Source of the DNA: Flavobacteriaceae bacterium
Lineage (GTDB): Bacteria > Bacteroidota > Bacteroidia > Flavobacteriales > Flavobacteriaceae
Length of the DNA stretch: 53,921 bases
NCBI GenBank assembly: GCA_002694465.1
Contig: NZMG01000002.1
Coordinates: 1 to 53,921, forward strand
Direction: 5' to 3'
The first letter of the stretch is position 1. Each line of letters starts with the position of its first letter. The position numbers were made by a program, and so were the translations under genes. Below, piece by piece: positions 5,922 to 15,608 of this stretch. The notes beneath the pieces were generated by a model. It was not told where the DNA came from, did no database searches, and saw only the letters and a program-made list of their open reading frames with translations.

Positions 5922-6701
5922 TTATATATTAGAATCTACCAACACCTTCCAAGTGCCTTGAGAATCTTTTTGCCAGATAATGATGTATTTGCCGTTGTAG
6001 CTGCCACTGCATTGCCCTATCTCAAAAGCGAGGGTGGGGGTGACCATTTCTAGATGAAGTGGGGTAAGGGAGAGGGTGTATTGTGGGTTGTTCATATACC
6101 CATATTCTTTTGCCACAGCATCCACACCCACCACCACAGGCTTATGATTGTAATACACTGTGTTGGGGGCATATAATTCTGAAACCAACCCCAAGGCATC
6201 GTGTGCATTACACAACGCAATCCATTGGTTTCTTCGTACTTCAATTTGAGGGTCTATGGGAATGTTGTTTTCGGCTTTTGCAATACTCTCAAATTCACGT
6301 TTATTGGAAGCTTGGGTGTTCCGTATAACCACATGTTTATAGGTGTCGCCATTTTCTAAAGTAAATGTGCCTATTTCATAATCGTACACACTATTGGCTT
6401 GCGTTTTATAGAGGGTTTGTATGGAGGTGATGCCCAGTTCTTTTTTTGAATAATAGTGTTCAATGGCATCGGCAATTTCAAAAACTTCTCCTGTGCTCCT
6501 TACTTTAATGGCGTTGTTGGTGTAGAGCGTTGCCAACGAATCCATTTGATGGGTTGAGATATAGCATGCCCAAAGCGCATTTTTGTCTTGTTTTACGGAA
6601 GTGCTTTCGCAGTCCAACATAGTAGCTGCGTTTTGCGAATGTGTTTTATTTCCTAAAAGGATGCAAAGCACTATCATTATATATACCGGAAGATGTTTCA
6701 T
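5922..6701 (-). CDS. Secreted protein with two NTF2-like (SnoaL/DUF4440-type) domains
   Basis: 259 residues. The first 22 are a signal peptide ending near THSQ. Two repeats of an NTF2-like fold follow: residues about 35-125 (WACYISTHQMDSLATLYTNN ... EVFEIADAIEHYY) and about 150-255 (RNQWIALCNAHDALGLVSEL ... VVVGVDAVAKEY, ending WKVLVDSN). The pattern of a helix with a Leu-Tyr cone entrance, then a strand ending in W.V..D.. is typical of SnoaL/ketosteroid-isomerase-like proteins. Such folds bind or isomerise small molecules, but no catalytic Asp/His pair stands out, so the activity is unknown. Likely periplasmic. It stands alone between two terminator-bearing neighbours. Confidence 0.7.
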   Translation of the reverse strand: MKHLPVYIMIVLCILLGNKTHSQNAATMLDCESTSVKQDKNALWACYISTHQMDSLATLYTNNAIKVRSTGEVFEIADAIEHYYSKKELGITSIQTLYKTQANSVYDYEIGTFTLENGDTYKHVVIRNTQASNKREFESIAKAENNIPIDPQIEVRRNQWIALCNAHDALGLVSELYAPNTVYYNHKPVVVGVDAVAKEYGYMNNPQYTLSLTPLHLEMVTPTLAFEIGQCSGSYNGKYIIIWQKDSQGTWKVLVDSNI

Positions 6702-6764
6702 AGTAAATAGACTCTTAACAGATTACCTTTTAAATATAGTGAATTCTTTGGCTTGCCTCGAAAT

Positions 6765-6795
6765 AAAAAAGGACGCTCGAAAGCGTCCTTTAAAT
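6765..6795. terminator. Terminator hairpin downstream of the DUF5689 gene
   Basis: Perfect 7-bp stem GGACGCT / AGCGTCC with loop CGAA (6771-6788). On the minus strand it is followed by six T, so it terminates the operon ending at 6817. Confidence 0.85.
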
Positions 6796-6816
6796 AATTT
6801 TATTTTGTAGAAAATC

Positions 6817-8226
6817 TTAGTTTCCTGTGATTTCGATATTGTCTATGTGGTAACGTGTGGTAGCATTAGGGTCGCTACCTTCGTATAAAAAGGCAATGTT
6901 TACAGTTCCTTCAAGACATGAAATGTTTACTGGACCTACCGATTGGAAACTTCCAAATCCACCAGCTGGACCACTCGGGATATCGACATCAAGTTCTTGC
7001 CATGTTGCTGTAGTAACATCGCCCGTAAAGTTGGTAGAGAATACCACACTTAAAATGGTTCCGTTATCGAAATTGGTTTGGATATCCATAAACAATTCTT
7101 CTTCAGTGGTGGCATCCATATCAATACTTGGTGTTACTAACCAAGTTTCAATAGTGCTTTCGCCACTGTTAAATCCAGAAATTTGGGCATAGTTGGTACC
7201 ATCAAAATTACCAATAACCCAAAGTGTTCCCCCTCCATTTACATTTACGTTGGTCCACCCTGCATTTACATAGTCTTCAATAGCATTGAATTGCTCAAAA
7301 TTTTCACTCCAAAATACATTTCCACCACCACTTGGACCATCACAACTAAAGGTATCTGGATCACAACGGTTGGTGTCGTCAAGGTTTACATCACTTAACC
7401 CATTTACGGTTAGAATAAAGTAATCGTCAAAGAAATCGCGGGTTAAAATAGCATCTATGGTTCCTCTTCCGGTAGCCAATTCTTGCGATTTGAAACTGGC
7501 AAAGGTACTGGTGCTAAAAATAGTGGTAGCTCCTGTTGCACAGCTTTCAAGAATACGCTCTCCATCAAACTCATCGCTTGCTTCTCCAGCATAAGTTAAT
7601 GGGTTACTTCCTAGTGCTTGGCTACGTACAAATTGCACATCGGTTAAACGTACAAACAAGTTGGTTTTGTCTTCAGAAAAATCGGCGAAGCTCATAGGTA
7701 ACGGAACAATTTCGGCCACCAAAGCATCTCTTTTTATAAAGGTATCCATTTGAGATTCGGCAATAGGCTCGATACTTCCAGCGCTTTCAATACCTAAGGT
7801 AAGCACACCGTTTTCTATACCAACACTAAGACCATTAAGCTCTACGTAGACTCTTCTTCCGAAGTCATAACGACCAAATAAAGGGTTAGAGTCTATCACC
7901 AATTTTACCCCTGTAGTAGGGTTAGAAGCTTTATCTTGAAGGATTACTTCTTCAAAAAAGTTTCCAGTTTCATCGGTAGAGATCACATACCCTTCTAAGA
8001 ATTTTCCAGCGAAATCTTCATTAAAGGTAAGGGTTGCATTTCCATTGGTAGCTAGTTCTTGTTCCCAAGCACTTCTTAGGGAATTTATAGTTACAATATC
8101 GGTAGTAGGGATATTTAGTTCTGTGGCATCGCCATTGGGGATACCAAATTCATCATCCTGAACACAGGATACAAAGCTTACTACGGCTAGTAGTAGAATT
8201 AAAGTATTTATTTTTAAGTTTTTCAT
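6817..8226 (-). CDS. DUF5689 / choice-of-anchor J lipoprotein
   Basis: 469 residues from the ATG at 8224-8226; a TTG 24 bases upstream is in frame but the ATG is followed directly by the lipoprotein signal (MKNLKINTLILLLAVVSFVSC, Cys at 21). Residues about 35-285 match the DUF5689 type: an OB-like beta domain with EGYVISTDETGNFF and LILTRDFFDDY-like segments. The C-terminal half (from about 310, VFWSENFEQF) is a choice-of-anchor J beta-sandwich with TWLVTPSIDMD. Many Asp/Thr residues suggest metal or glycan binding on the surface. It lies 29 nt downstream of the TonB-receptor gene and is almost certainly co-transcribed; such lipoproteins usually act as the surface partner of the receptor. Confidence 0.85.
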   Translation of the reverse strand: MKNLKINTLILLLAVVSFVSCVQDDEFGIPNGDATELNIPTTDIVTINSLRSAWEQELATNGNATLTFNEDFAGKFLEGYVISTDETGNFFEEVILQDKASNPTTGVKLVIDSNPLFGRYDFGRRVYVELNGLSVGIENGVLTLGIESAGSIEPIAESQMDTFIKRDALVAEIVPLPMSFADFSEDKTNLFVRLTDVQFVRSQALGSNPLTYAGEASDEFDGERILESCATGATTIFSTSTFASFKSQELATGRGTIDAILTRDFFDDYFILTVNGLSDVNLDDTNRCDPDTFSCDGPSGGGNVFWSENFEQFNAIEDYVNAGWTNVNVNGGGTLWVIGNFDGTNYAQISGFNSGESTIETWLVTPSIDMDATTEEELFMDIQTNFDNGTILSVVFSTNFTGDVTTATWQELDVDIPSGPAGGFGSFQSVGPVNISCLEGTVNIAFLYEGSDPNATTRYHIDNIEITGN

Positions 8227-8255
8227 TTTACTGAATTTTATTTTTATCAAATTTT

Positions 8256-11069
8256 TTAGAATCGAACGTAAAGGTTAAGATAGTAAGTGGTTCCATTTCC
8301 GAAGAAATAACGGTTGCCAAACAATGGACCGCCTGTATTAGATTGTTCTTCCAACTGTTGTTGGTAATTGGATCTACGGGAATCTTCAAAACCACCTGTT
8401 TTGTACTCTTGGTCTAATACGTTATTAATAGTAGCAAAGAAACCAACATAGTAGTCTTTAATCTTCCAAGATTTTCCACCTACAATGTTTACTAAAAAGT
8501 AATCGTCTAGTTGTTCTTGTTGTAATAATTGGTTGGCTACTTCTGGGTCATAATCTGCAAATACTTGTAGGTCTGTATCCAACGCAAAGTCTTCACTTCT
8601 GCGTAAGGAACTAACGTCTACATACGCATTTGAGAAGTAGTTGGTAGTAGCTCCTACCCACCAGAAATCTGGATCGCGGTATTCAAAACCAATTTGGTAG
8701 GCTCTTTCGGGGCCTCCCGCTACGTGATAGTTTTCTAAGTAAACGGTTCTCTTTCCTCTAGCTTCTAGATCGTTTCCTTCAACAAAACCATCGTTAGGGT
8801 CAAAGTCGTAATCGTCTCCAGAAAGATAAATAGTGGCGTTGTCTGTATAGATGTTTTGCCCTACGGAAGCAGCAGCTTTCACTAAAAATGTGGGTGTTAC
8901 TTGGGCTTCAATTCCCATTTCAACTCCTACATTTCTCTTTTCAATTCCTTGTACAATCTCCTGTACAAAGGCACTGTTGTCTTCTGTTCCGAAGGCATTT
9001 TGAGTAAAGAAGAATCCTATTTCGGTAGCATCTTGAAAGCCTGCATAGAATCCTGTAACTCTCGCTTTTACTATTGGGGAACGATAGATATAACTTAAGT
9101 CTGCGCTTTGTATTTTTTCTTCCGTTAAGTTATCTACTATGTCGTTATTTTGTCTTGCGTTTGCAAAAGAATTACGTAAGGTGGGCGCAATTGTATAATA
9201 TCCTCCATTAAAATCGATAAGGTGACGCCCTGTTACTTTATAGGTTAATCCTCCTTTTGCACCAAAGTTGGTAAAGGTTACTTCCTCACTATCTCCTAAA
9301 GAACGATTCCCCTCGGCAAAATATCCATTTTGAAAAATACCTGTTCTTTGGTAGGATGTGTTGGAAGCATTTAATCCTAAGTAGAAATCTACTTCGCTGT
9401 ATTTAAACTGCGCTTGTGCAAATCCCGAAAGGACCGTTGCACCTAATTCATAATTGTATTTGTAAGCATCTCCTACTTGTGCAATCCTATTTGGATTTTG
9501 AACATCACTTTGTGCAAAGGATGGTGTTGGCCCAGAATAGAATCTATCGAAATCTTCAAAGCCAGTTCCTCCTAATAAATCGGTTATTTCTGCAAAGTTT
9601 TCACTTTTTAGACTTCTATAATTTAAAGTTCCGTTTAGGGTGATGTTTTCAGTAATCGCAGAAGATATTATTGAGTTAAATGTTAATTGCGTGTCATCTA
9701 CTCGATCATCCTGTAGCACATAACTTGAATATCCAGTAGCACTGTTTAGATTGGTTTGATAGATATTGTTCCAATCTATTTGTCCATCATTAATAAATTC
9801 TTGTTCGGCTAAATAGGCTTGTTGGTAATCGTAAGAGGTTGGCGATGGGAAACGTAAGAAATAACTTGGCATTCTTTGGTAATAGTTTCCAAAAGGATTT
9901 CTGTTGTCTCCATTGTCTATACGAGAATTCCCAATTTTTCCAAATTGATACCCAATGTTGGTATTCAATCTAGTTTTGTCGCTAATATTCCAATAATGGT
10001 TAAGCATAATAACAGGTTCTTCGATATCTCGTTCTCTACTGTTACGTATTTCACCGTCTTGGTATCCCCAATTTGGGTTGTACTTAATGCCTTTTAAATC
10101 TTTTGCTTCTTGTGTAATGGCAGTAGAACGTCCTCTGCGGTTTGGTGTGTAAAAAGCGGTAAGGTTAAGGCTATGGTCGTCATTCAGTTTTTTCTCTACG
10201 GAAGCAAAAAAGGAATTAGCATCGTATAAGGTTCCATCTTGAAAGCCTTCTTCTCCAAATCGTCTTGAAGCTAACACTGCATATGCCCAACCATTTTGGG
10301 TCATGCCGCTGTTATATGAACCCATAATACGTCCTGTATAGCTTCGGTTGGCAGCAGCATAAGACACGCGGCCTCCTTTGCGGTATTGAGAAGCTCTCAT
10401 AACAATATTGGTTGTCCCTGCAAGGCCACCAAAAGTGTAATCGTTAGCCTTCAAGCCCATAGAGAACTCTCTATTTCGTTGTGCGTCATTTAAGCCTCCC
10501 CAGTTACTCCATTGCGGGCGACCGTTAAACTGCTTGTTCATTTCAATACCATTAATAAGCACTTTTCCATGTTCACTGTCAAGTCCTCTGGGTCTAAAAA
10601 ACGTCGCACTAAAATCGAATGCGGCCGCATCTAAAAAGGTATCGTTTGAGGCTTGTAATAAACCCGATACATTATACGAAGTGCCTTCGTCTTCATTTAA
10701 TTCGTTGTCTGAAAGACTAATAATACCAATTTGGGCTTCTACTTCCGATAAATCTAGCTGAAGTAAAATAAGGTCCAAATCGACTGTTTTTCCATTTTGA
10801 ATGGTAATGGGAATACGCTGCAGTATATAATCAGCTTTATTCACAATTAACACCTGCTCTCCCTGTGGCAGATTGTTACTAGTAATAGAAAATGATCCTT
10901 CGCTATCTGTTTCGGTATTAAATACACTACTTAAAATACGTATTTCCACACCGGGAACAGCTTCGTTAGAATTAGCATCTACCACTTTCCCTTTTACCGT
11001 AGCATCTTGAGCAAGCATGGAAAATACCCCCACTGTGCCTAGGAAAAAGGTTAAAATGAATTGTTTCAT
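8256..11069 (-). CDS. TonB-dependent receptor with carboxypeptidase-like N-domain
   Basis: 937 residues. Signal peptide 1-20, then a CarboxypepD_reg-like beta-sandwich (about 23-105, DATVKGKVVDANSNEAVPGV), a plug domain (about 120-240, with FRPRGLDSEHGKVLINGIEM and GGLAGTTNIVMRAS) and a beta-barrel ending in the C-terminal aromatic signature YYLNLYVRF. It would import a ligand across the outer membrane with TonB energy. The DUF5689 lipoprotein directly downstream and the divergent secreted nuclease/phosphatase suggest a phosphate ester or nucleic acid substrate, which is inference. No SusD-like gene adjoins, so it is not a classic glycan SusCD pair. A perfect -7 box TAGTTTTG lies 47 bp upstream. 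Confidence 0.9.
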   Translation of the reverse strand: MKQFILTFFLGTVGVFSMLAQDATVKGKVVDANSNEAVPGVEIRILSSVFNTETDSEGSFSITSNNLPQGEQVLIVNKADYILQRIPITIQNGKTVDLDLILLQLDLSEVEAQIGIISLSDNELNEDEGTSYNVSGLLQASNDTFLDAAAFDFSATFFRPRGLDSEHGKVLINGIEMNKQFNGRPQWSNWGGLNDAQRNREFSMGLKANDYTFGGLAGTTNIVMRASQYRKGGRVSYAAANRSYTGRIMGSYNSGMTQNGWAYAVLASRRFGEEGFQDGTLYDANSFFASVEKKLNDDHSLNLTAFYTPNRRGRSTAITQEAKDLKGIKYNPNWGYQDGEIRNSRERDIEEPVIMLNHYWNISDKTRLNTNIGYQFGKIGNSRIDNGDNRNPFGNYYQRMPSYFLRFPSPTSYDYQQAYLAEQEFINDGQIDWNNIYQTNLNSATGYSSYVLQDDRVDDTQLTFNSIISSAITENITLNGTLNYRSLKSENFAEITDLLGGTGFEDFDRFYSGPTPSFAQSDVQNPNRIAQVGDAYKYNYELGATVLSGFAQAQFKYSEVDFYLGLNASNTSYQRTGIFQNGYFAEGNRSLGDSEEVTFTNFGAKGGLTYKVTGRHLIDFNGGYYTIAPTLRNSFANARQNNDIVDNLTEEKIQSADLSYIYRSPIVKARVTGFYAGFQDATEIGFFFTQNAFGTEDNSAFVQEIVQGIEKRNVGVEMGIEAQVTPTFLVKAAASVGQNIYTDNATIYLSGDDYDFDPNDGFVEGNDLEARGKRTVYLENYHVAGGPERAYQIGFEYRDPDFWWVGATTNYFSNAYVDVSSLRRSEDFALDTDLQVFADYDPEVANQLLQQEQLDDYFLVNIVGGKSWKIKDYYVGFFATINNVLDQEYKTGGFEDSRRSNYQQQLEEQSNTGGPLFGNRYFFGNGTTYYLNLYVRF

Positions 11070-11115
11070 CCTGTTTTCTTGTTTTTAATTTTAAATAAAC
11101 GTTATAATTCGCGTG

Positions 11116-11123
11116 CAAAACTA
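11116..11123 (-). promoter_or_regulatory. -7 box of the TonB-receptor/DUF5689 operon
   Basis: TAGTTTTG on the minus strand matches the Bacteroidota -7 consensus TAnnTTTG. No clear -33 TTG is present at the usual spacing. Confidence 0.5.
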
Positions 11124-11198
11124 CATTTTTTAAATGAAATAAGTAATTTTGGCGCATCCTTTGCAAAGGATTTTACGCAAACTTAATATTACATTATA

Positions 11199-12248
11199 AT
11201 GAGATTATTACTCTGGCTTTTTACTTTCACTTTTTTAATTACACTCCCAGGAAAAGCACAAGAAAAGAAAACCTATAAAGTAAATACGGTTGCTTTCTAT
11301 AACCTTGAAAATCTGTTCGATTTTGAAGATGACCCCATTACTTTTGACGACGATAGAACCCCCGATGGAAAAGACCATTGGACCGAAGAAATATATCAAG
11401 ACAAGCTAAAAAACATGGCGCAAGTAATTTCTGAAATTGGTGCGGATGTTACTGGTACTTCGCCAGTCCTTATTGGAGTTTGTGAGGTGGAAAACAGAAG
11501 AGTGCTAGAAGATTTAATCAATCAAGACGCACTATCTAATAAAGACTATGGCATTGTGCATTTCGATTCGCCAGATAGACGTGGGATTGATGTAGCACTT
11601 TTATATCAGAAAAAAATATTTACCCCAACTAATTATGAAGCGCATGAGTTAAAGATTTATGATGATAATGATGTTACCAAACGAATTTATACGCGTGACC
11701 AATTATTAGTAAGCGGGATGCTTGACGGCGAAAAAATACACCTTATAGTAAATCACTGGCCGTCAAGAAGTGGAGGTGAAGCGAGAAGCCGCTTTAAAAG
11801 AGTAAAAGCAGCTAAATTAAACAAACAAATTATCGATTCGTTGTTTAGTGAAGACCCCTATGCAAAAATTATTACCATGGGAGATTTAAATGACGATCCA
11901 ACAAGTCCTAGTCTTTCAGAAGTTTTAAAGCCCAAAAAAGATAAAGAAGAAGTTGGGTTAAAAGAATTGTATAACCCCATGGAGGATATGTTTAAAAAAG
12001 GGCTAGGTACCTTGGCTTACCGAGACAGCTGGAATTTATTTGACCAAATGATTGTTTCAGCAGAATTAACCAAAACCGATTATTCCTCTTATCGTTTTTA
12101 CAAAGCAGGAATTTATAATAAATCGTATTTAGCAAATCCACGAGGCAGGTATAAAGGATATCCTTACCGTAGCTATGCCGATGGCGGTTATACGGGAGGG
12201 TATAGCGATCACTTTCCAGTGTACCTATACCTTATCAAAGAAAAATAA
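11199..12248 (+). CDS. Secreted endonuclease/exonuclease/phosphatase family protein
   Basis: 349 residues. A signal peptide (residues 1-20, ending KAQ) sends it out of the cytoplasm. The EEP fold motifs are all present: FYNLENLF (33-40), catalytic Glu in CEVEN (95-99), NHWPSR (185-190), GDLNDDP (228-234) and the terminal SDHFP. These residues bind Mg2+ and cleave phosphodiester or phosphomonoester bonds. It is divergent from the TonB receptor/DUF5689 operon, a neighbourhood that suggests release of phosphate or nucleosides from extracellular substrates followed by uptake; the substrate is not shown by the sequence. A second family member, without signal peptide, is at 41749-42729. Confidence 0.88.
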   Translation: MRLLLWLFTFTFLITLPGKAQEKKTYKVNTVAFYNLENLFDFEDDPITFDDDRTPDGKDHWTEEIYQDKLKNMAQVISEIGADVTGTSPVLIGVCEVENRRVLEDLINQDALSNKDYGIVHFDSPDRRGIDVALLYQKKIFTPTNYEAHELKIYDDNDVTKRIYTRDQLLVSGMLDGEKIHLIVNHWPSRSGGEARSRFKRVKAAKLNKQIIDSLFSEDPYAKIITMGDLNDDPTSPSLSEVLKPKKDKEEVGLKELYNPMEDMFKKGLGTLAYRDSWNLFDQMIVSAELTKTDYSSYRFYKAGIYNKSYLANPRGRYKGYPYRSYADGGYTGGYSDHFPVYLYLIKEK

Positions 12249-12249
12249 A

Positions 12250-12275
12250 AAAAGCGCTCTCTTAGAGCGCTTTTT
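12250..12275. terminator. Bidirectional terminator between convergent genes
   Basis: Stem AAGCGCTCT / AGAGCGCTT (12252-12272) with a three-base loop, flanked by A-run and T-run on both sides, so it can end both the endonuclease gene and the facing membrane-protein gene. Confidence 0.9.
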
Positions 12276-12719
12276 TTATGCAAACCATTGTTGCCAAGGA
12301 ATTCTACTTAGCATTAAAATAAGTGCCAAAGTATAGAATATAGACAGTGTTTTAAATTTTGGTTTTGAAACCAATTTCTTCTTGTGTTTAGAATAGCCAA
12401 TGGTAATTAAAACCACAGCTAAAATCATAACTGTAATATGTTCTACAGCATACAAACGAAGCATGGAATCTTTCATTACGGTTGCCATCCCATTACTTGA
12501 AATTGATTTTAGTCCTAATGGTGAAATTACATAAAGAACTAAACCAAGTAATAATTGAATGTGTGAAACAATTAATGCAAACAGTGAAATTCTGAAATCT
12601 TTAGGTTGATACTCTTTATTTCCTAGTAAACCAGCTAATGCATTTAAAGTGGCAATTAAGACAATAAATAGCACAAGGTATGCCCAATACGAATGTATAA
12701 ATTGAAATGTCGTGTACAT
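12276..12719 (-). CDS. Small four-helix membrane protein (often labelled cytochrome b-like)
   Basis: 147 residues from the ATG at 12717-12719; a longer in-frame extension reaches into the upstream terminator and is unlikely to be translated. Four membrane helices (about 8-30, 50-72, 88-108 and 122-140). His residues occur at 8 (IHSY), in the second helix (SHIQLLLG) and in the third (VEHITVMIL), which could ligate haem, and relatives in flavobacteria are often annotated as cytochrome b. I cannot confirm haem binding. The helix ends SRIPWQQWFA. It has its own possible -7 box (TACCTTTA, minus strand) just before the terminator of the preceding gene. Confidence 0.6.
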   Translation of the reverse strand: MYTTFQFIHSYWAYLVLFIVLIATLNALAGLLGNKEYQPKDFRISLFALIVSHIQLLLGLVLYVISPLGLKSISSNGMATVMKDSMLRLYAVEHITVMILAVVLITIGYSKHKKKLVSKPKFKTLSIFYTLALILMLSRIPWQQWFA

Positions 12720-12762
12720 ATTTTGGAATTGTTTAGTTTTTGGTTGAGATAAAGGTAAAAAA

Positions 12763-12789
12763 AAAGAGGTTGGCATTGCCAACCTCTTT
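12763..12789 (-). terminator. Terminator of the second TonB-receptor gene
   Basis: Near-perfect 13-bp inverted repeat AAAGAGGTTGGCA / TGCCAACCTCTTT with one central base. On the minus strand it runs into nine T. It lies 26 bp after the receptor stop codon. Confidence 0.9.
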
Positions 12790-12814
12790 ATCTTTTATAA
12801 ACTAAAAAATGGAA

Positions 12815-15433
12815 TTAGAAGGAATAACGTAATGATCCGTTATAAGTTCTACCATTTTCTGTATAGAATCCAAATGCATCTGAATTAGATAGACCTATAT
12901 AATCAAACACATTAAATACGTTGGCTCTAAAAGTAAGATCGTTACTTCCACCAAGGTTAAACTTATAAGTTAACCCTAAGTCTGTAATTGAATAAGGCTG
13001 TAATTGAGCAGGCTCATAATTTGATACAGAAGTTCCAGCATCGGTAAACTCATAATGGTTTGCACGATAATTAATACCTCCATCTACACTTAAACCAGAA
13101 ACAATTTTTGCTTTAGCTCCAAGGCCAGTGGTAAATTGTGGTGCAGTAGATACTCTTACACCTTGTCTATTTACACCTTCATCTTCTGAAATTAATTCTT
13201 GAGAGTCAAGGTTGTATATTGAACTGCTTGAAGTTCCTTTAAAAATCCAGCTACCACCAGAAATATATCCTTTTACTGTTAACCAAGATGATGCTCTCCA
13301 GTTAAAATCAAACTCAGCACCAGTGTGGTATTGACGAATTCCTCTTTGTAAAACAGAAACTTCGATTTCTTCTTTTGTGTCTGCATCGATAATATCATCT
13401 ATATAAGAAATAGTTCTATTATCCCAATCGGTAATATAAGCGTTGAAATTTGCTCTAAAATCACTTGTTGAAAAATGGTAACCTCCTTCTACAGAACGGA
13501 TAATTTCATTTTCTACCTCTGGGGTTAAAATATCAGCATTCGAAGTTCTGAATGAAAATACGTTATCTAAATAAGGTTGTCTAGAATAATATCCTCCATT
13601 AAAGTAAATGGTGCTCTCATTTGCGATAGTATAAGAGAATCCTCCTTTAACATTATATCCAGTTTTATTTACTTTATCTGATGTAGTTGTTGTTTGATTT
13701 CCAGCAGTATCAGTTGTAAAACGATCTTCTCTTTGGTATGATTGGGTAGAGTAAGAACCTTGTGCAAAGATTGAGAATTTATCCGTAGCATATTCAAACT
13801 GTCCAAAACCACCTACGTAATTAATATCTTCAGAGTAATCATAGTTAATTCTATCTTCTTCTCCAGCAAAGTTGGAAAGTGCTTTCCAAGGATCTGCCTC
13901 ATAAGCTGTTGTTACTACAGCACCATCAGGGCGGTCATTGGACCATCCTGTAAGACCATAAAAATTAGCCACTTGTCTAAAGTGATCTCCGGTGTACATT
14001 CTAGCATCTACACCTAAGTTCATTGTGAAATTATCAGAAAAATCATGGTTAAAGTTAGAAACCGCTCCAAACCATTGGTGATTGTTTACTGAAGATCTTC
14101 TAATGTATCCTCTTCCATCAGGATTGTCAAAATCGTTTCCTATTCCAATAGCAGTATTTGCTTCATAAATAGCAGGATAGTCTAGTTGACCAGATAAAGG
14201 ACCGTCACCATCTGGATCTTCGGTTCTAATTCTTCCATTTCCTCTATCTCCAGTTCCACCACCACGACCAACAGAAGCATAAAGCACAGTTGATAATTCA
14301 GATTTTTCACTCATTGTCCAATCCCAGTTAAGGTTAGCAACAGGCTTGTGGTAAAAGTTTTGTCTTTCAGAAGAAATATTGTCGTAGTCACCATCTACAT
14401 CATTGTATCCCCAGTGTTGGTTAAATTTTGGATCTGCATTGATAACATCTTTAGACTGTGACCACTTTTGACCGTGCATTTGTGGTGCTCCAGTAATTAA
14501 AAAGTTAAGTGAGTGAGATTCATTTGGCTTATATCCTACAGCAAGGAAATAATTTTGTCCTTGACCATAAGTACCGTTAGACCATTTTCTATGTGCCTGC
14601 CAGTGATCTAAAAGGATAGAAAATGCCCATCCACTTTCACTAACACCAGTATTATAGGCAGCAGTTCCTTTAAAGTAACTGTCATTAGCTCCTAAAAAAC
14701 GAGCAAAACCACCTTCTTTTCTGTCGGCAGCTTTCATTACAATATTTACAGTACCCCCTACAGAAGAAATGGCCAATTTTGAAGCACCAAGACCTCTTTG
14801 AACCTGAATGGCGCTTGCAATATCTGCAATACCAGCCCAGTTAGACCAGTATACATTTCCATCTTCCATACCATTAACTGGTTGACCATTTAAAAGTACA
14901 GCAGTATTGTTTTGTTCAAAACCTCTTAAATACATTTGAGAATCTCCAAAACCACTATCTCCAGAAATGTTAATAGAAGGGGTAGCTTTTAGTGCTTGAG
15001 TAAGTTCAACGTTACCAGCAACTTTTTCTTGAATTTCTTGCTCTGTAATAGTTGATACAGCAACGGGAGTTTTACGGTCTTCGGCTAAATCGATTACTCC
15101 AGTTCCAACAATCACAACTTCAGCAAGTGTATTGGCATCTGCTTCAAGAACAACAGTTCCTAGGTTAGCGGTGCCTCCACTTAAAGTAAATTTAACTGTT
15201 TTCTTGATAAACCCTAAATAAGAAACTACGACAGCTCCAGAGTTAGAACTAACGTTAAGGGTGAAATTTCCGTCAAAATCTGTAACGGTACCATTGCTGG
15301 TTCCAGATTCTAGTACGTTGGCTCCTGGTAGTGGCCCTCCTAAATCAGAGTCAGCAACATTACCAGTAACAGTTCCTTGTGAATAGGCTGCGAAATAGCC
15401 TAATAACATAGTAAAAAGTAATAGTTTTTTCAT
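12815..15433 (-). CDS. TonB-dependent receptor
   Basis: 872 residues from the ATG at 15431-15433, which opens a clean signal peptide (MKKLLLFTMLLGYFAAYSQ). A CarboxypepD_reg-like domain (about 20-100, VTGNVADSDLGGPLPGANV) is followed by the plug (about 112-230: VAVSTITEQEIQEKVAGN, MYLRGFEQNNTAVLLNGQPV, SSVGGTVNIVMKA) and a beta-barrel with the C-terminal signature GSLRYSF. It imports an unknown ligand across the outer membrane. No SusD, lipoprotein or enzyme gene is linked, so the substrate is open. A good promoter lies upstream (TTG at 15491-15493 and TAAATTTG at 15461-15468 on the minus strand). Confidence 0.9.
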   Translation of the reverse strand: MKKLLLFTMLLGYFAAYSQGTVTGNVADSDLGGPLPGANVLESGTSNGTVTDFDGNFTLNVSSNSGAVVVSYLGFIKKTVKFTLSGGTANLGTVVLEADANTLAEVVIVGTGVIDLAEDRKTPVAVSTITEQEIQEKVAGNVELTQALKATPSINISGDSGFGDSQMYLRGFEQNNTAVLLNGQPVNGMEDGNVYWSNWAGIADIASAIQVQRGLGASKLAISSVGGTVNIVMKAADRKEGGFARFLGANDSYFKGTAAYNTGVSESGWAFSILLDHWQAHRKWSNGTYGQGQNYFLAVGYKPNESHSLNFLITGAPQMHGQKWSQSKDVINADPKFNQHWGYNDVDGDYDNISSERQNFYHKPVANLNWDWTMSEKSELSTVLYASVGRGGGTGDRGNGRIRTEDPDGDGPLSGQLDYPAIYEANTAIGIGNDFDNPDGRGYIRRSSVNNHQWFGAVSNFNHDFSDNFTMNLGVDARMYTGDHFRQVANFYGLTGWSNDRPDGAVVTTAYEADPWKALSNFAGEEDRINYDYSEDINYVGGFGQFEYATDKFSIFAQGSYSTQSYQREDRFTTDTAGNQTTTTSDKVNKTGYNVKGGFSYTIANESTIYFNGGYYSRQPYLDNVFSFRTSNADILTPEVENEIIRSVEGGYHFSTSDFRANFNAYITDWDNRTISYIDDIIDADTKEEIEVSVLQRGIRQYHTGAEFDFNWRASSWLTVKGYISGGSWIFKGTSSSSIYNLDSQELISEDEGVNRQGVRVSTAPQFTTGLGAKAKIVSGLSVDGGINYRANHYEFTDAGTSVSNYEPAQLQPYSITDLGLTYKFNLGGSNDLTFRANVFNVFDYIGLSNSDAFGFYTENGRTYNGSLRYSF

Positions 15434-15460
15434 AAATGTTTGGAATTTGTTTGTTGGGTG

Positions 15461-15493
15461 CAAATTTAAGTTAGTTATTAAAAATATTAGCAA
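15461..15493 (-). promoter_or_regulatory. Bacteroidota-type promoter of the second TonB receptor
   Basis: -7 box TAAATTTG (15461-15468) and -33 TTG (15491-15493) on the minus strand, 22 bases apart, 28 bp upstream of the start codon. Both elements match the TTG-N17-23-TAnnTTTG pattern. Confidence 0.7.
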
Positions 15494-15608
15494 CTTTATG
15501 TTAAGAAATTGCTATAATTGTGAAATTACTAAAAATACGAGCAAGTATTTGATTATAAGCAAAATAGATAGGAACAATGTTATTAACAATTGAAAAATTG
15601 AAAAAAAA

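Noticed and set aside
12720..12782. A 21-residue N-terminal extension of the small membrane protein
   Set aside because: It would be read through the promoter and terminator stem of the neighbouring gene; the ATG at 12717-12719 fits the first membrane helix.
12815..15433. The second TonB receptor as part of a SusCD glycan locus
   Set aside because: No SusD-like lipoprotein or glycan enzyme gene adjoins it.
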